In this document: positions 55,710 to 64,000 of the stretch, piece after piece | Position numbering within the stretch: position 1 is the stretch's first letter | Layout: each line of letters begins with the position of its first letter | Assembly: GCA_022497145.1 (NCBI GenBank) | Contig: MU385937.1 | Coordinates: 62,001-126,000 of the forward strand | Direction: 5' to 3' | Length of the DNA: 64,000 nt | Origin: Rostrohypoxylon terebratum | Lineage: Eukaryota; Ascomycota; Sordariomycetes; Xylariales; Hypoxylaceae | Made by a program: the position numbers and the translations under genes | Notes under the pieces: generated by a model | Seen by the model: only the letters and a program-made list of their open reading frames with translations | Databases searched by the model: none | What the model was told of the DNA's origin: nothing

Positions 55710-57170
55710 TATAAGAGCTGCTGGAACAGGAAGTCGATCTATCACGGATATCCGACGCGTCTTGGGGAGAATTGACGACCTCTCAATTGACCTGTCGCAG
55801 CATGACTTTCCAATTAAGTTGCTTCCTTGGCCGACAATCTGGAGTCAAAAGAGGGCATTCGATTGAAGATGCGTGGTTCAAGGGGGCAGTGCTGAGCGCC
55901 GATCAGAAAGACGAGCGGACGAGGCATTCTTGTACCTGCCGATCGAGGATATTGGACGATTGGCTCTGGGTCGGCTCCTAGAAGATGAACCCGCTTGCCC
56001 AACATACCCTACATCTCTTCGCTGGAAGTATATGAGATCATTCTAGTTAAGGCGGGTTGCCTAGAAAGCTTGAATGGCTCGCCGTCAGCGGCTATGGGGA
56101 ATAAGAAAGTCGGAAAAGCTTGTCGAAATAAGCAGGTGGTAGCACCGACTGACGTCGTATCGAGCATGAGGCTCTAGCTTAGAATTGGATACGAAATGCC
56201 TTACGGTTTTCGGACCCCAAACAAGAGTCCCATAAGAACTTCCCCGCCGCTGCCCCAACGATTCGTTTCGATTCCAAGTTCAGAGGCCGAGACTATTCAG
56301 CCAAGACGACAAGCCAAGAGACTCGATGGCCAAACAAGAAGGTCAGCATACGAGATGGTAACAACAGACGGATATCTGACAGATTGATATGCTTCAACTA
56401 TATTGCGGCGAATATTTGACGGGATTGGGAAGGTATCGTGGTTACACGCGAGAAAAAAAGACCCGGGATCTATATAACGTCAAGATCATTAGAGTTAGTC
56501 AATCGCATGACATCGAAGCGATACATAGCTCCTCGATTTGCAATCCAGCTCGTCGAAGATCCGGCCACGTCCATAGAAGCTGATAAGCATATTAATCGCC
56601 AAGACCGCTGGCATTCCAGACCCCTGCGTCCTCGTTTTCATATTTACTACACTAACTAATGCGCAGAAATCGATCATACCCAAGATCGCGACCCCACTGC
56701 CGGGTAAAATGCTTTGGATTTCTTCCGGACTACGAGGGCCTCGTTACTTACCGTATTCTCGACATTCGATCGATAACGCAATGTGTTGACGAAGCAGCTG
56801 TCGATGCGTCCTTGTGAGAGGTCATAATTGTCGTCAGTAGGGGGTTGCAGGCAGTTAATATGAGAGCTGGTTCCGGGTATCCGCTACTCCGCAATGCATC
56901 CCGACGAACTCATTGCGGCTAAGGTCACGAGGGGAAACAAGAAGTGAGCAGGAAACGTTATCTTGCTCTCTCGTTGGGGCCGCTAATTGCTCTCCTTCCG
57001 AAGTTGGCAAACATCATGTTATCCAAGTATCACCCGTTCTCTCCAGACGTGTTCCTTGCAGAATCGCTTCTGTGGCGTGCCACCCGGCTGCCACATTGAC
57101 AAGCTTTGGATGGGTTGGAGTTGGAATTATCGGTTAGACAGAATATGGCGACCACCGGAGACGGGGTACC
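55710..57170 (+). pseudogene. Possible decayed protein gene (unassigned)
   Basis: Several open stretches read like protein but are broken. One frame is open from about 55730 (including ITDIRRVLGRIDDLSIDLS and HDFPIKLLPWPTIWSQ), hits a TGA near 55864, then continues in the same frame through FLYLPIEDIGRLALGRLLED to a TAG near 56045. A second piece near 56955-57110 encodes YLALSLGPLIALLPKLANIM then HPFSPDVFLAESLLWRATRL before a stop. I cannot join them by splicing or assign a family. This may be a pseudogene, an intron-rich gene I failed to assemble, or chance. Confidence 0.25.
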
Positions 57171-57397
57171 TTATAGTGCCGGGTCGTTGTAGCTGGGATG
57201 GGTCAAACCGCCGTTGAGCGTGGGATCCATCGGCTTGGCACCTTATCCCGATGATTGTGAACACATATCACTGCCCTACCTTGATGCAGCTTCCTGATCG
57301 CGTCTAGATAGAATTCTTCTGGAATCATGCCTTGGTGGTGGGAAGCGAAGAGCTCGCCGTCGCGTGAAGATGGTACCGGAGTCAGGAGTCCGCTGGC

Positions 57398-57403
57398 TAT
57401 AAA
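57398..57403 (+). promoter_or_regulatory. TATA box of the deuterolysin gene
   Basis: TATAAA 118 bases before the start codon, in a G/C-rich context. The spacing suits a fungal core promoter with a leader of some 80 bases. Confidence 0.6.
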
Positions 57404-57515
57404 GAGACGCCACCCGCTCTCCTGACTTGTGAGAAATCTCGTCATCAGCAGCACGCAGCTCATAAGATCCTTAGATATTATCAATTGGACGCTAGTTTCG
57501 TTGCCTTCCTTCAAC

Positions 57516-58771
57516 ATGAAGTTCACCACCAGTATTTCTCTGTTCGCCGCTGTGGCCAACGCTATCTCGGTCGACCTGACCAAGCGCGACACACCTCTCA
57601 ATGTTAAACTTGAGATGGTTGGCAACACTAACGTCAAGGCTACAATCACTAACACGTGCGTATAACTTTTCGATTTCGATGCTGAGAATGAGTACCGCAT
57701 ATTTCAGAGGCCATTTCGTATACTTGGCTAAAACCTGCATCGAACGGATAACTATCACACTATAAATGATGGATCAATGCTGACAATGAACTTTTAGCGG
57801 TGCTACTGACCTGAAAGTCTTTAAGACTGGCACCTTCCTCGATGAGAATGCTGCCACTGAGAAGGTTGCGATCTACCAGGGTGGTAAGTTTTTTGCAGAC
57901 ATGTCTGGGATCAAAGACCAATAATAACCGATCTGTTTTAGGCAACAAGCTCCAGTTCGATGGCATCAAGCTCCGTGTCATGACCACCGGACTCGGTGAA
58001 GAGGCGTTCCAGACCATCGCTGCTGGCGAGACCGTAGAGGCCACCTTCGATGTTGGCCAGGTCTACGACCTCAGCGCCGGTGGCAACTACGATGTTGTAT
58101 CCCTTGGCGCCATGTCTTACGCTGAGGCTAACACCACCGACATTGCCGGTATGGTCCCGGTCTCCGGCAGCGCCGTTACGGCTACGGTCGATGGTGCCGC
58201 GGCTAAGGAGGTCCGCCGTCGCTTTCACGCTAAGCGTATCGATGTGCAGTCTGACTGCACCGGCACCAAGCTTAGCCAGACCAACACGGCTATCAGCAAC
58301 TGCCGATCTCTTGCCTCTGCTGCTGCAACCGCTGCCTCGTCTGGAGATGCCGCCAAGCTGACCGAGTACTTCAAGTCCAGCAGCTCTTCCGTGCGCAGCA
58401 CCGTATCGGGCGTCTTCCAGAAGGTAGCCACCGAGTGTGGCAGCACATCGTCCGGTGTTTCCGACCTGTACTGCTCCGACGTATACCGTTCATGCTCTTC
58501 TGGCGTGCTGGCCTACACCCTTCCCTCAGCTTCGTTTATGGTCAACTGCAACCTGTACTACACCGCGCTGTCGCCCCTCACTAGGACTTGCCACGGTCAG
58601 GACCAGGCCACGACGACCCTACATGAGGCCACGCACCTAACCCAGATCAAGGGCACCGACGACTACAACACGTACGGCTACAGCGGAGTCCGCGGCCTCA
58701 GTGCGTCCCAGAACCTAAACCATGCCGATACCTACGCCCTCTTCGCCAACGCCCTCTACGTCGGCTGCTAA
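57516..58771 (+). CDS. Deuterolysin, secreted zinc metalloprotease (peptidase family M35)
   Basis: Extracellular neutral zinc endopeptidase. Exons are 57516-57655, 57798-57883 and 57942-58771 (351 aa), joined GTGCGT/TTAG and GTAAGT/TTTAG to read ITN-TGATDLKVF and YQG-GNKLQFDG. It has a signal peptide (1 to about 17, MKFTTSISLFAAVANA), a propeptide ending in a Kex2-type KR at 173-174, and a mature chain of 177 aa beginning IDVQSDCTGTK, the same mature length as Aspergillus deuterolysin NpII. Zinc site H303-E-A-T-H307 plus D316 in GTDDYNTYGY are all present; the mature part has six Cys for disulphides. A TATA box lies upstream. The gene is GC-rich at third positions in exon 3, as is common for abundant secreted enzymes. 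Confidence 0.95.
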
Positions 58772-60076
58772 GCGCGTCACTCCAACTAGGCACTGCTTTC
58801 TCTACCTTCGACCGTCGGATGAATGGAACACCGAGAAAGGAGGCATCGTCTTTGTTTGCGCGTGGAACACTAATGTCCTGTGAAATGTCAAAAAAGGGGA
58901 TGAAGCTTTGAGAGTTGGAAAGCAAAAAAGAAAAGAGCAAGAGCTGGAGCTGGAGAAAACAATAGCGGAAACATTGAAGAAGCTTAGACCAGACTCCCCC
59001 TCTTTTAATAATAAGCTTCGCCACGAGGCAAGATAGTCGTTTCATGTTACCTTTATGACTACCTACTGCCTCCTTCGTAAGTTCGTACTTCGTACATGTA
59101 GTAGTACTTTCCTTTGATGTTCATCCGACGGTGGGACAAAACCCACAAGAAGGCGGGGAGGGAGCAGAGGGAATCGATAGGCGACAAAACGGGATTCACG
59201 TGTCATTTCCATGATTGTGCCATGCATGTGTATTTTTTGTGTATTTGTGTATGTAGGTACTGATGTCGGCAATCCAATGTTCGATGTTTCGCATTATTCT
59301 TTCGTCGTTGCGTTTATTGTGCACGATGGATGTCTTTGTGGTATGACAATAGAGTGCGACAAGGAACAAAACGATTGTTCGATTGTTTGTCAATTAGTAC
59401 AATTTGGTAGGCATCCGCATCCGCACCCGCATTTGCTTCGTTGTTGGCAACATTCGTGGATCAACTGTCTATCGTACATATTAATACCACTACGTCTCCC
59501 TAGGTACACGTTAGTAAGAAAAAAGAAAAAGAAAAGGAAAAGCTACACGTGTTCCAGCACTGGACATAATCAGAAGTGCCTGACATTCTGGAACGGACCT
59601 TGGAACCAAACTTTGTTGTTGGGAACGATTGCACATCCGTACATCCACACATCACCTCACAAAACACAAAACCACCAGATCCCCGATCATCTCTGCCGTC
59701 TTTGGCTGGCCATTGCGTAACTTCGAGAAATTTCCAAATATTTTCCGAATCTTTTCCATCTTTTTTTTCAAAACATCCAACAACCTCAACATCCTCTGGC
59801 AGGACCAATACTTTTCCTGTGTTTACCCACGTAGTAGGACTATCTTTACGAGATTTTAAGCTTCGACCAGTCAGAAGTTCCCGATTGATCCGCGCAAAAC
59901 AGGTGGTTTGCTATCTCTCCTTTTATTTTTCTTAACATTCTGCCTCTGCGTCTTTCCTTTTCCAACCCGAGCTCATCTCCGTACGCCCGCCAACAACCCG
60001 CAAGTTCCGTACGAGAAACAGGTTGCACTGCCTCGCACTACGATTAGATAAAAGCCGAACAAACATAACATCACCC
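58772..60076. other. Intergenic region downstream of deuterolysin
   Basis: It contains the deuterolysin 3' UTR, a copy of GTACTTCGTACATG (59085-59098) shared with 28355-28368, and, near 59700-60070, a C/T-rich leader for the next gene. A 169-codon frame at 59211-59720 has low-complexity, protein-unlike composition and is not called. Confidence 0.6.
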
Positions 60077-61030
60077 ATGCACATCCTTCCCAGGCACTCG
60101 CCTTCGCACTCGCCTACGAGAGCTAAGAGCAAGGAATACGATCGCCAGCTCGATATAGCACGAAACGCACTGAACCAGATATGTCCTGAGAACCCGATGG
60201 AGGACCTACGTAACGCGAAAGACACGGTGGCCCTCTTCGCCGAGCACATCAGCGAGCTGCGGCCGCAACAAGCCGACCGGCCGAAGAGCGCGGAGCTGCT
60301 GCGCACGATCTCGTCCTCATCGGTGCAAAGGCAAGGGTCGAACAACTCGTCGTCGGATGGGTCGGGCACGCGCAAGGGCTCGTCGTCGTCGTCGGCGGCG
60401 GCGAGGTGGCGGAACCGCAGCGGGGTGGGCAAGGAGTGGGCGGGGTCGAAGCCCGGCAGCATCTGGACGTCGATCGCGAGCGAGCTGCGCGACGTGGCGG
60501 CGCAGTTCCCCGGGCTCGAGGTCGCCGCCTTCAGCGAGTTCATCAGCTCCCGCGAGATCCTCGAGCTCGGCGCTGACTTCGTCCGCGCGTACCACGCTCG
60601 CCGCATCGCTGCCGAGAAGCCGTACTGGGCGGCCGAGGACCTGTTCTTCGACTTGCAGGCCGTGAAGCAGGGCGACGCGCCCGCCTCGCGCTGGACCCAG
60701 GCCAGGTCCGAGCGGAGGAGGGAGTGGGATCTCGCGGACCATATCACGAGGTTCGTCCTGATGGCTGACGGCTTCCGTAGACGCTCGGTCGAGCGCGAGG
60801 ATTGGAGCGTCTGGGCCGGCGATTTCGTGACGAATGTCCGGTTCTACTTACGTGTGCTACGGTGCTACATCAAGAGGGATGCGAAGCAGCGCGAGGAGCG
60901 CCGCGAGCAGACGCAACTCCAGTACCAGACACCCACCAAAAGCACCGGAAGCCTGGAGAAGAAGAATTCGAACGGCTCTCGCCATAGCAGATTCTCCTTC
61001 GGCAGCAGAGGGGGGTCGAGTAAGAGTTAG
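60077..61030 (+). CDS. Uncharacterised helical protein with GC-rich codons
   Basis: Single exon, 317 aa from the ATG at 60077 (MHILPRHSPSHSPTRAKSKE); the frame is open upstream to about 60023 but has no earlier ATG. I recognise no family. Visible parts are a short basic Ser/His-rich N-terminus, a helical segment (about 22-65, DRQLDIARNALNQI), a Ser-rich linker (about 75-115), a longer helix-rich region (about 125-275) with many Trp, Arg and acidic residues, and a Lys/Ser/Gly-rich tail. There is no signal peptide or membrane segment. Codons between 60240 and 60760 are strongly GC-ending, producing long shadow frames on both strands (271 codons antisense), but this frame has the protein-like composition. 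Function unknown; a cytoplasmic coiled or adaptor protein is only a guess. Confidence 0.7.
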   Translation: MHILPRHSPSHSPTRAKSKEYDRQLDIARNALNQICPENPMEDLRNAKDTVALFAEHISELRPQQADRPKSAELLRTISSSSVQRQGSNNSSSDGSGTRKGSSSSSAAARWRNRSGVGKEWAGSKPGSIWTSIASELRDVAAQFPGLEVAAFSEFISSREILELGADFVRAYHARRIAAEKPYWAAEDLFFDLQAVKQGDAPASRWTQARSERRREWDLADHITRFVLMADGFRRRSVEREDWSVWAGDFVTNVRFYLRVLRCYIKRDAKQREERREQTQLQYQTPTKSTGSLEKKNSNGSRHSRFSFGSRGGSSKS

Positions 61031-61950
61031 GGAGGAGGGAGGAGGGAAGATGATGAAATTGACATATGGGAATACGGATGGGGGGAGTAACGGCGTTAAG
61101 GTCCTGGTAAAGAGCTAAAGGGAGCTTTGAGAGCACAATGGCTGGTTAAGGAATGGAGACGGACATTTTTCTCATTAGCTTATGGATTGATACCCAGCAT
61201 AGCAATGCTACACATTACGGATTTTCTTTGTTGATATACATGACACTCAATTAGTGACAGTGATTTGAGTCGTGATTGTAGATTTCCTTAGCAACGCGTC
61301 TTTCATTGTGATTTCTAGTAGTATGTATCTAGTCGGTATATTTGGTTGAGAGCCAAGGCAATAAGATTCGAAGGTATGGTGTTGTGGGGTTATCTTTTTA
61401 TAATAACTCGGAACCTCGGAAATTGAGATCTAGTCATCGATATCGGTATCTTGGTAGACAAAAACAATATAAAATGAAGGCCATCCTGCTCATATAAGGC
61501 GAGGAATTGAGTTTGAAATCGGAGGTGAGTGAGATGAGGGAGGTGAGGGGTACGTTCGCGGGATATTTGGGGAAGAGCGGACCGTGCGGATACAACTGCA
61601 ATAGCGTAATGCCCACTTTTTTTACAGCGCGATCTAGGTACCGGTAGGTACTGGCCAATCACTGTGTTCCTGCCCGTACTAGTCAAGCCACACCGATTTA
61701 GCGTTTGCGGCCAATCCCAGGCTCTATCACATCCTTGCTACCTAGTACCTTACCCTGCTAAACCTGCCTTTCCTCATCACAATCTATTTTGTCACCAACT
61801 TATTACAACTTCTTCAATCTAGATTTAAAAATTCATCGATCTTACATCTAGATCGCATCAGATAAACTGTTGGGCATCTAATTCTCATCCGATTTCAGAA
61901 AATATCGGCAGTTGATCTCACTTTCGCAACCGATTAGACAAAGCGCGATC
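61031..61950. other. Intergenic, promoter side of the acidic 2EXR gene
   Basis: Ordinary spacer: the 3' flank of the preceding gene, then from about 61730 a C/T-rich leader with few G running to the ATG at 61951. I see no gene. Confidence 0.6.
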
Positions 61951-63729
61951 ATGTCGGACGAATCTGATATGGAGGATCGCGTCGCGTCTGAGACCGAGGA
62001 AGAACTTGATGAAGTCGACTCCGAAGAATCTGATTCCGAAGAGGCCAATGAATTTCTGGACTTAGAGGCATCCGAATCCGATGGTGAAACCGACGATGAA
62101 GATGATCTCTCTGACGTTGGTGAACCAACCTATTTTCACAAATTCATGGACTTGCCTCCTGAGCTTCGCGCTCGCATCTGGGAATTCTTTGATGGAGAGT
62201 TGAGAATAAAGTCGCGGGTATACCCAGTTCACACACTTAGTGTCACATATGGTCCATCTCATCGAGTTGTGATATATCCGTTCGAGTTTCTCGAAGGGAT
62301 GGTAGAACGAACCAAGACGATGATGTCTGTACATCACGAAAGCCGTGCGCTTGCTATGACGTTCTACCCCGACATGTTCTACCTTCACGAGGGACGTTAT
62401 GGTGTTCCCTACAACAAGGAGAGAGATATCGTCTTCGTTGGCGGCACGACAGGTGATGGAAATCGCCATAACATACGGGATGTCCTCTCCACCCTTGGAA
62501 ACCCCCCAAATGTTGCTTTGGAGCCTGAATGGCTATTAGAGGATGATGATGAGGAACAATGGTTAATTAGTGGATCTGAGGGAACCCCGAAAAATCTACT
62601 CCTCTGGGCCGACGAATACACGTATCTACTACCGACTATGGAGTGGTGCGTGTCCGATATCGTTAATACATATTCGGTCGAATTCTCAGAGGAACTTGAT
62701 GGTATAACTTACGATACGTGGATCCTGTACTGCTGGCCAGATTTCGAGAAGCGCCGAGAGCTTATCAAAGGTCTTCTGCAACTTGACTTGCCGGCTCGAC
62801 ATACTAATTATTGGCCAATTATCGAGTTCCGTGATCGTGAGCGCTTCTTCAAATTCAAGGAAGCGGTAGCGACCGAAGGCGAATGGGCCGATAAGTGGAG
62901 CTCAGCTTCTGATTTGGGGCAAGACCCTGACGAAGAGGGAGAGGAAGAGGAGGAGGATGAATATGAAAGCGACGGAATAGACGATGCGACTATCGACGAA
63001 GATGGATCAAGCGAGGATGAGGACGACTTAGTAGTATTGCAATCTGACTCCGAAGACGATTCTGCGTCTACGTTCGATGGGTTCTCCCCTCTTCAACCTG
63101 CAAATTTAGAACATGGCGATGAAATTGAAGCCGCAAACTTTTCAAGCCCGGAGCCTGAACCGACCGGCGCCGGCGATTCTGCTGATCCTCTTCCCCATAA
63201 ATCAGATCATGATTCGGAACATGCGCTCTCCGATGACGAACCTGTACAAAGCACTAGTCGACGTAAACGTCGCATCATATCTTCGGATGACGAAGATGAA
63301 CTTGATCAAGACGTCAAACTGCCATCGCGACCTAGTAAACGCTCCCGTGTCGTTCTTTCCGACAGTGAAGACGAAGAGGATGGTGACGAGGATGAAGATA
63401 AAAAGCGCGATCGGGCGGAAGCGGATGGACCTGAGGATGACGAATCGGAAGAGGAAGAATCCGACGAGTCCGAGGATGAAGAAGCTGAGCCTTCAAAAGC
63501 GAAACCGATGTCTCTATTCGAGAAGCTAAAGAAATTTCGCGACGAGAACCCCGTCTCGCCGGCTTCGGGTGATGATTCGGATGTCGGATCCGACGCTGAA
63601 GGGTCGATGAACGAGGAAGATTTTGACGATGCCAGTGAGTCTAGATCTCTGGACGACGAGGCCGGTGAAGATGAGGTGTTGGATAATGATGAGGGGGAAT
63701 CTGACGAGGAGGGAGATGATGAATGGTAA
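61951..63729 (+). CDS. 2EXR-domain protein with acidic, CK2-site-rich tails
   Basis: Single exon, 592 aa from ATG 61951 (MSDESDMEDRVASETEEELD); a start 39 bases earlier would add MISLSQPIRQSAI and is less likely. A very acidic N-terminus (1-58) precedes a canonical 2EXR motif at about 61-81 (FHKFMDLPPELRARIWEFF) and a folded region to about 330 containing WILYCWPDFEKRREL and FRDRERFFKFKEA. The C-terminal 260 residues are an Asp/Glu/Ser tract with embedded basic patches (RRKRRI, KRSRVV) that could serve as nuclear signals, and repeated SDSEDEE sites suited to casein kinase 2. Function of 2EXR proteins is unknown. This is the more typical of the two 2EXR genes here; the other at 139-1439 is diverged. 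Confidence 0.85.
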   Translation: MSDESDMEDRVASETEEELDEVDSEESDSEEANEFLDLEASESDGETDDEDDLSDVGEPTYFHKFMDLPPELRARIWEFFDGELRIKSRVYPVHTLSVTYGPSHRVVIYPFEFLEGMVERTKTMMSVHHESRALAMTFYPDMFYLHEGRYGVPYNKERDIVFVGGTTGDGNRHNIRDVLSTLGNPPNVALEPEWLLEDDDEEQWLISGSEGTPKNLLLWADEYTYLLPTMEWCVSDIVNTYSVEFSEELDGITYDTWILYCWPDFEKRRELIKGLLQLDLPARHTNYWPIIEFRDRERFFKFKEAVATEGEWADKWSSASDLGQDPDEEGEEEEEDEYESDGIDDATIDEDGSSEDEDDLVVLQSDSEDDSASTFDGFSPLQPANLEHGDEIEAANFSSPEPEPTGAGDSADPLPHKSDHDSEHALSDDEPVQSTSRRKRRIISSDDEDELDQDVKLPSRPSKRSRVVLSDSEDEEDGDEDEDKKRDRAEADGPEDDESEEEESDESEDEEAEPSKAKPMSLFEKLKKFRDENPVSPASGDDSDVGSDAEGSMNEEDFDDASESRSLDDEAGEDEVLDNDEGESDEEGDDEW

Positions 63730-64000
63730 TGTAGGAGGCATTGCGTTTACATGCGGACTATGGTGGTGGCAAGAAGATCTTGTCTGATCGATGAATTACG
63801 AAGATATCCCCCTGTAATGGCATTCCTACTAGTCTGTTCTAATATCAAGTGCCTAATTCATTGACTTTTTCGTCTGCTTAGTAGCACAATATTCGCGATG
63901 AGGTCTTTCCTATAATGAGCTCAATAAAGCTAAGCGCTAGCTACTACCAGGATCTTATAGGCACCAACTTAGTAAGTCGACATGAAATTCAATTGAAGAT
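63730..64000. other. 3' flank of the acidic 2EXR gene to window end
   Basis: Short AT-rich downstream sequence. I see no gene within the 271 bases left. Confidence 0.6.

Noticed and set aside
57203..57700. 165-codon minus frame over the deuterolysin promoter and first exon
   Set aside because: Part of it (SGWRLFIASGLLTPVPSSRD) looks protein-like, but it runs antisense through the TATA box and signal-peptide exon of a certain gene, and no partner exon was found.
59211..59720. 169-codon plus frame downstream of deuterolysin
   Set aside because: Low-complexity His, Cys and Lys runs, no family resemblance, and it crosses a purine tract and a leader-like region.
59932..60747. 271-codon antisense frame over the gene at 60077
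   Set aside because: It is opened by GC-rich codons on the plus strand; Ser/Arg/Ala-rich and without protein-like features, while the plus frame has helical and charged segments.

Overview
This window is nuclear DNA from a filamentous ascomycete fungus. The evidence is the gene set (fungal CFT2, SEC24, a Gti1/Pac2 WOPR regulator, an M35 deuterolysin, a lysine-rich linker histone) together with short GT-AG introns of about 50-160 bases and sparse mid-GC intergenic DNA. A Sordariomycete is likely, but that is inference; no rRNA or mitochondrial marker is present. I support twelve protein genes and reconstructed exon joins for seven of them by keeping the frame across GT-AG borders. I see no tRNA, rRNA, CRISPR array, intact transposon, secondary-metabolite core gene or viral gene.

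Layout. 139-1439 (-) is a three-exon 2EXR-domain gene. 3132-6084 (-) is CFT2 (CPSF100-like, mRNA 3' end processing) and 7229-10336 (+) is SEC24 (COPII coat); they diverge from a 1.1 kb shared intergenic region. 10337-13929 is empty. 13930-15140 (-) is a microbial-type poly(ADP-ribose) glycohydrolase (PARG)-domain protein, divergent from 16909-18623 (+), mitochondrial asparaginyl-tRNA synthetase. From 18624 to 34933 there are 16.3 kb with no recognisable gene, ending in a roughly 2 kb pyrimidine-rich, uORF-bearing stretch that looks like the leader of the WOPR-domain regulator at 34934-36349 (+). A further 7.3 kb without genes follows, including an AT-rich island.

The right part is denser: a seven-TM PAQR/AdipoR-like receptor (43602-44876, -), histone H1 with six exons (48978-50073, +), a proline-rich Ser-rich protein (52304-54358, +), a secreted deuterolysin (57516-58771, +), an uncharacterised protein with GC-rich codons (60077-61030, +) and a second 2EXR protein with very acidic tails (61951-63729, +).

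How the genes relate. They are mostly unlinked housekeeping and regulatory functions: RNA 3' processing, ER export, mitochondrial translation, chromatin, developmental transcription, ADP-ribose turnover and extracellular proteolysis. I found no operon-like or cluster logic. The most notable architecture is the isolation of the WOPR regulator between two gene-poor flanks with a long apparent leader. Other points worth checking are the micro-exons of H1, the fungal PARG-like gene, a possible decayed gene at 55.7-57.2 kb, and the dispersed TAGGTA/CCTAGG words and short tandem repeats of intergenic DNA.
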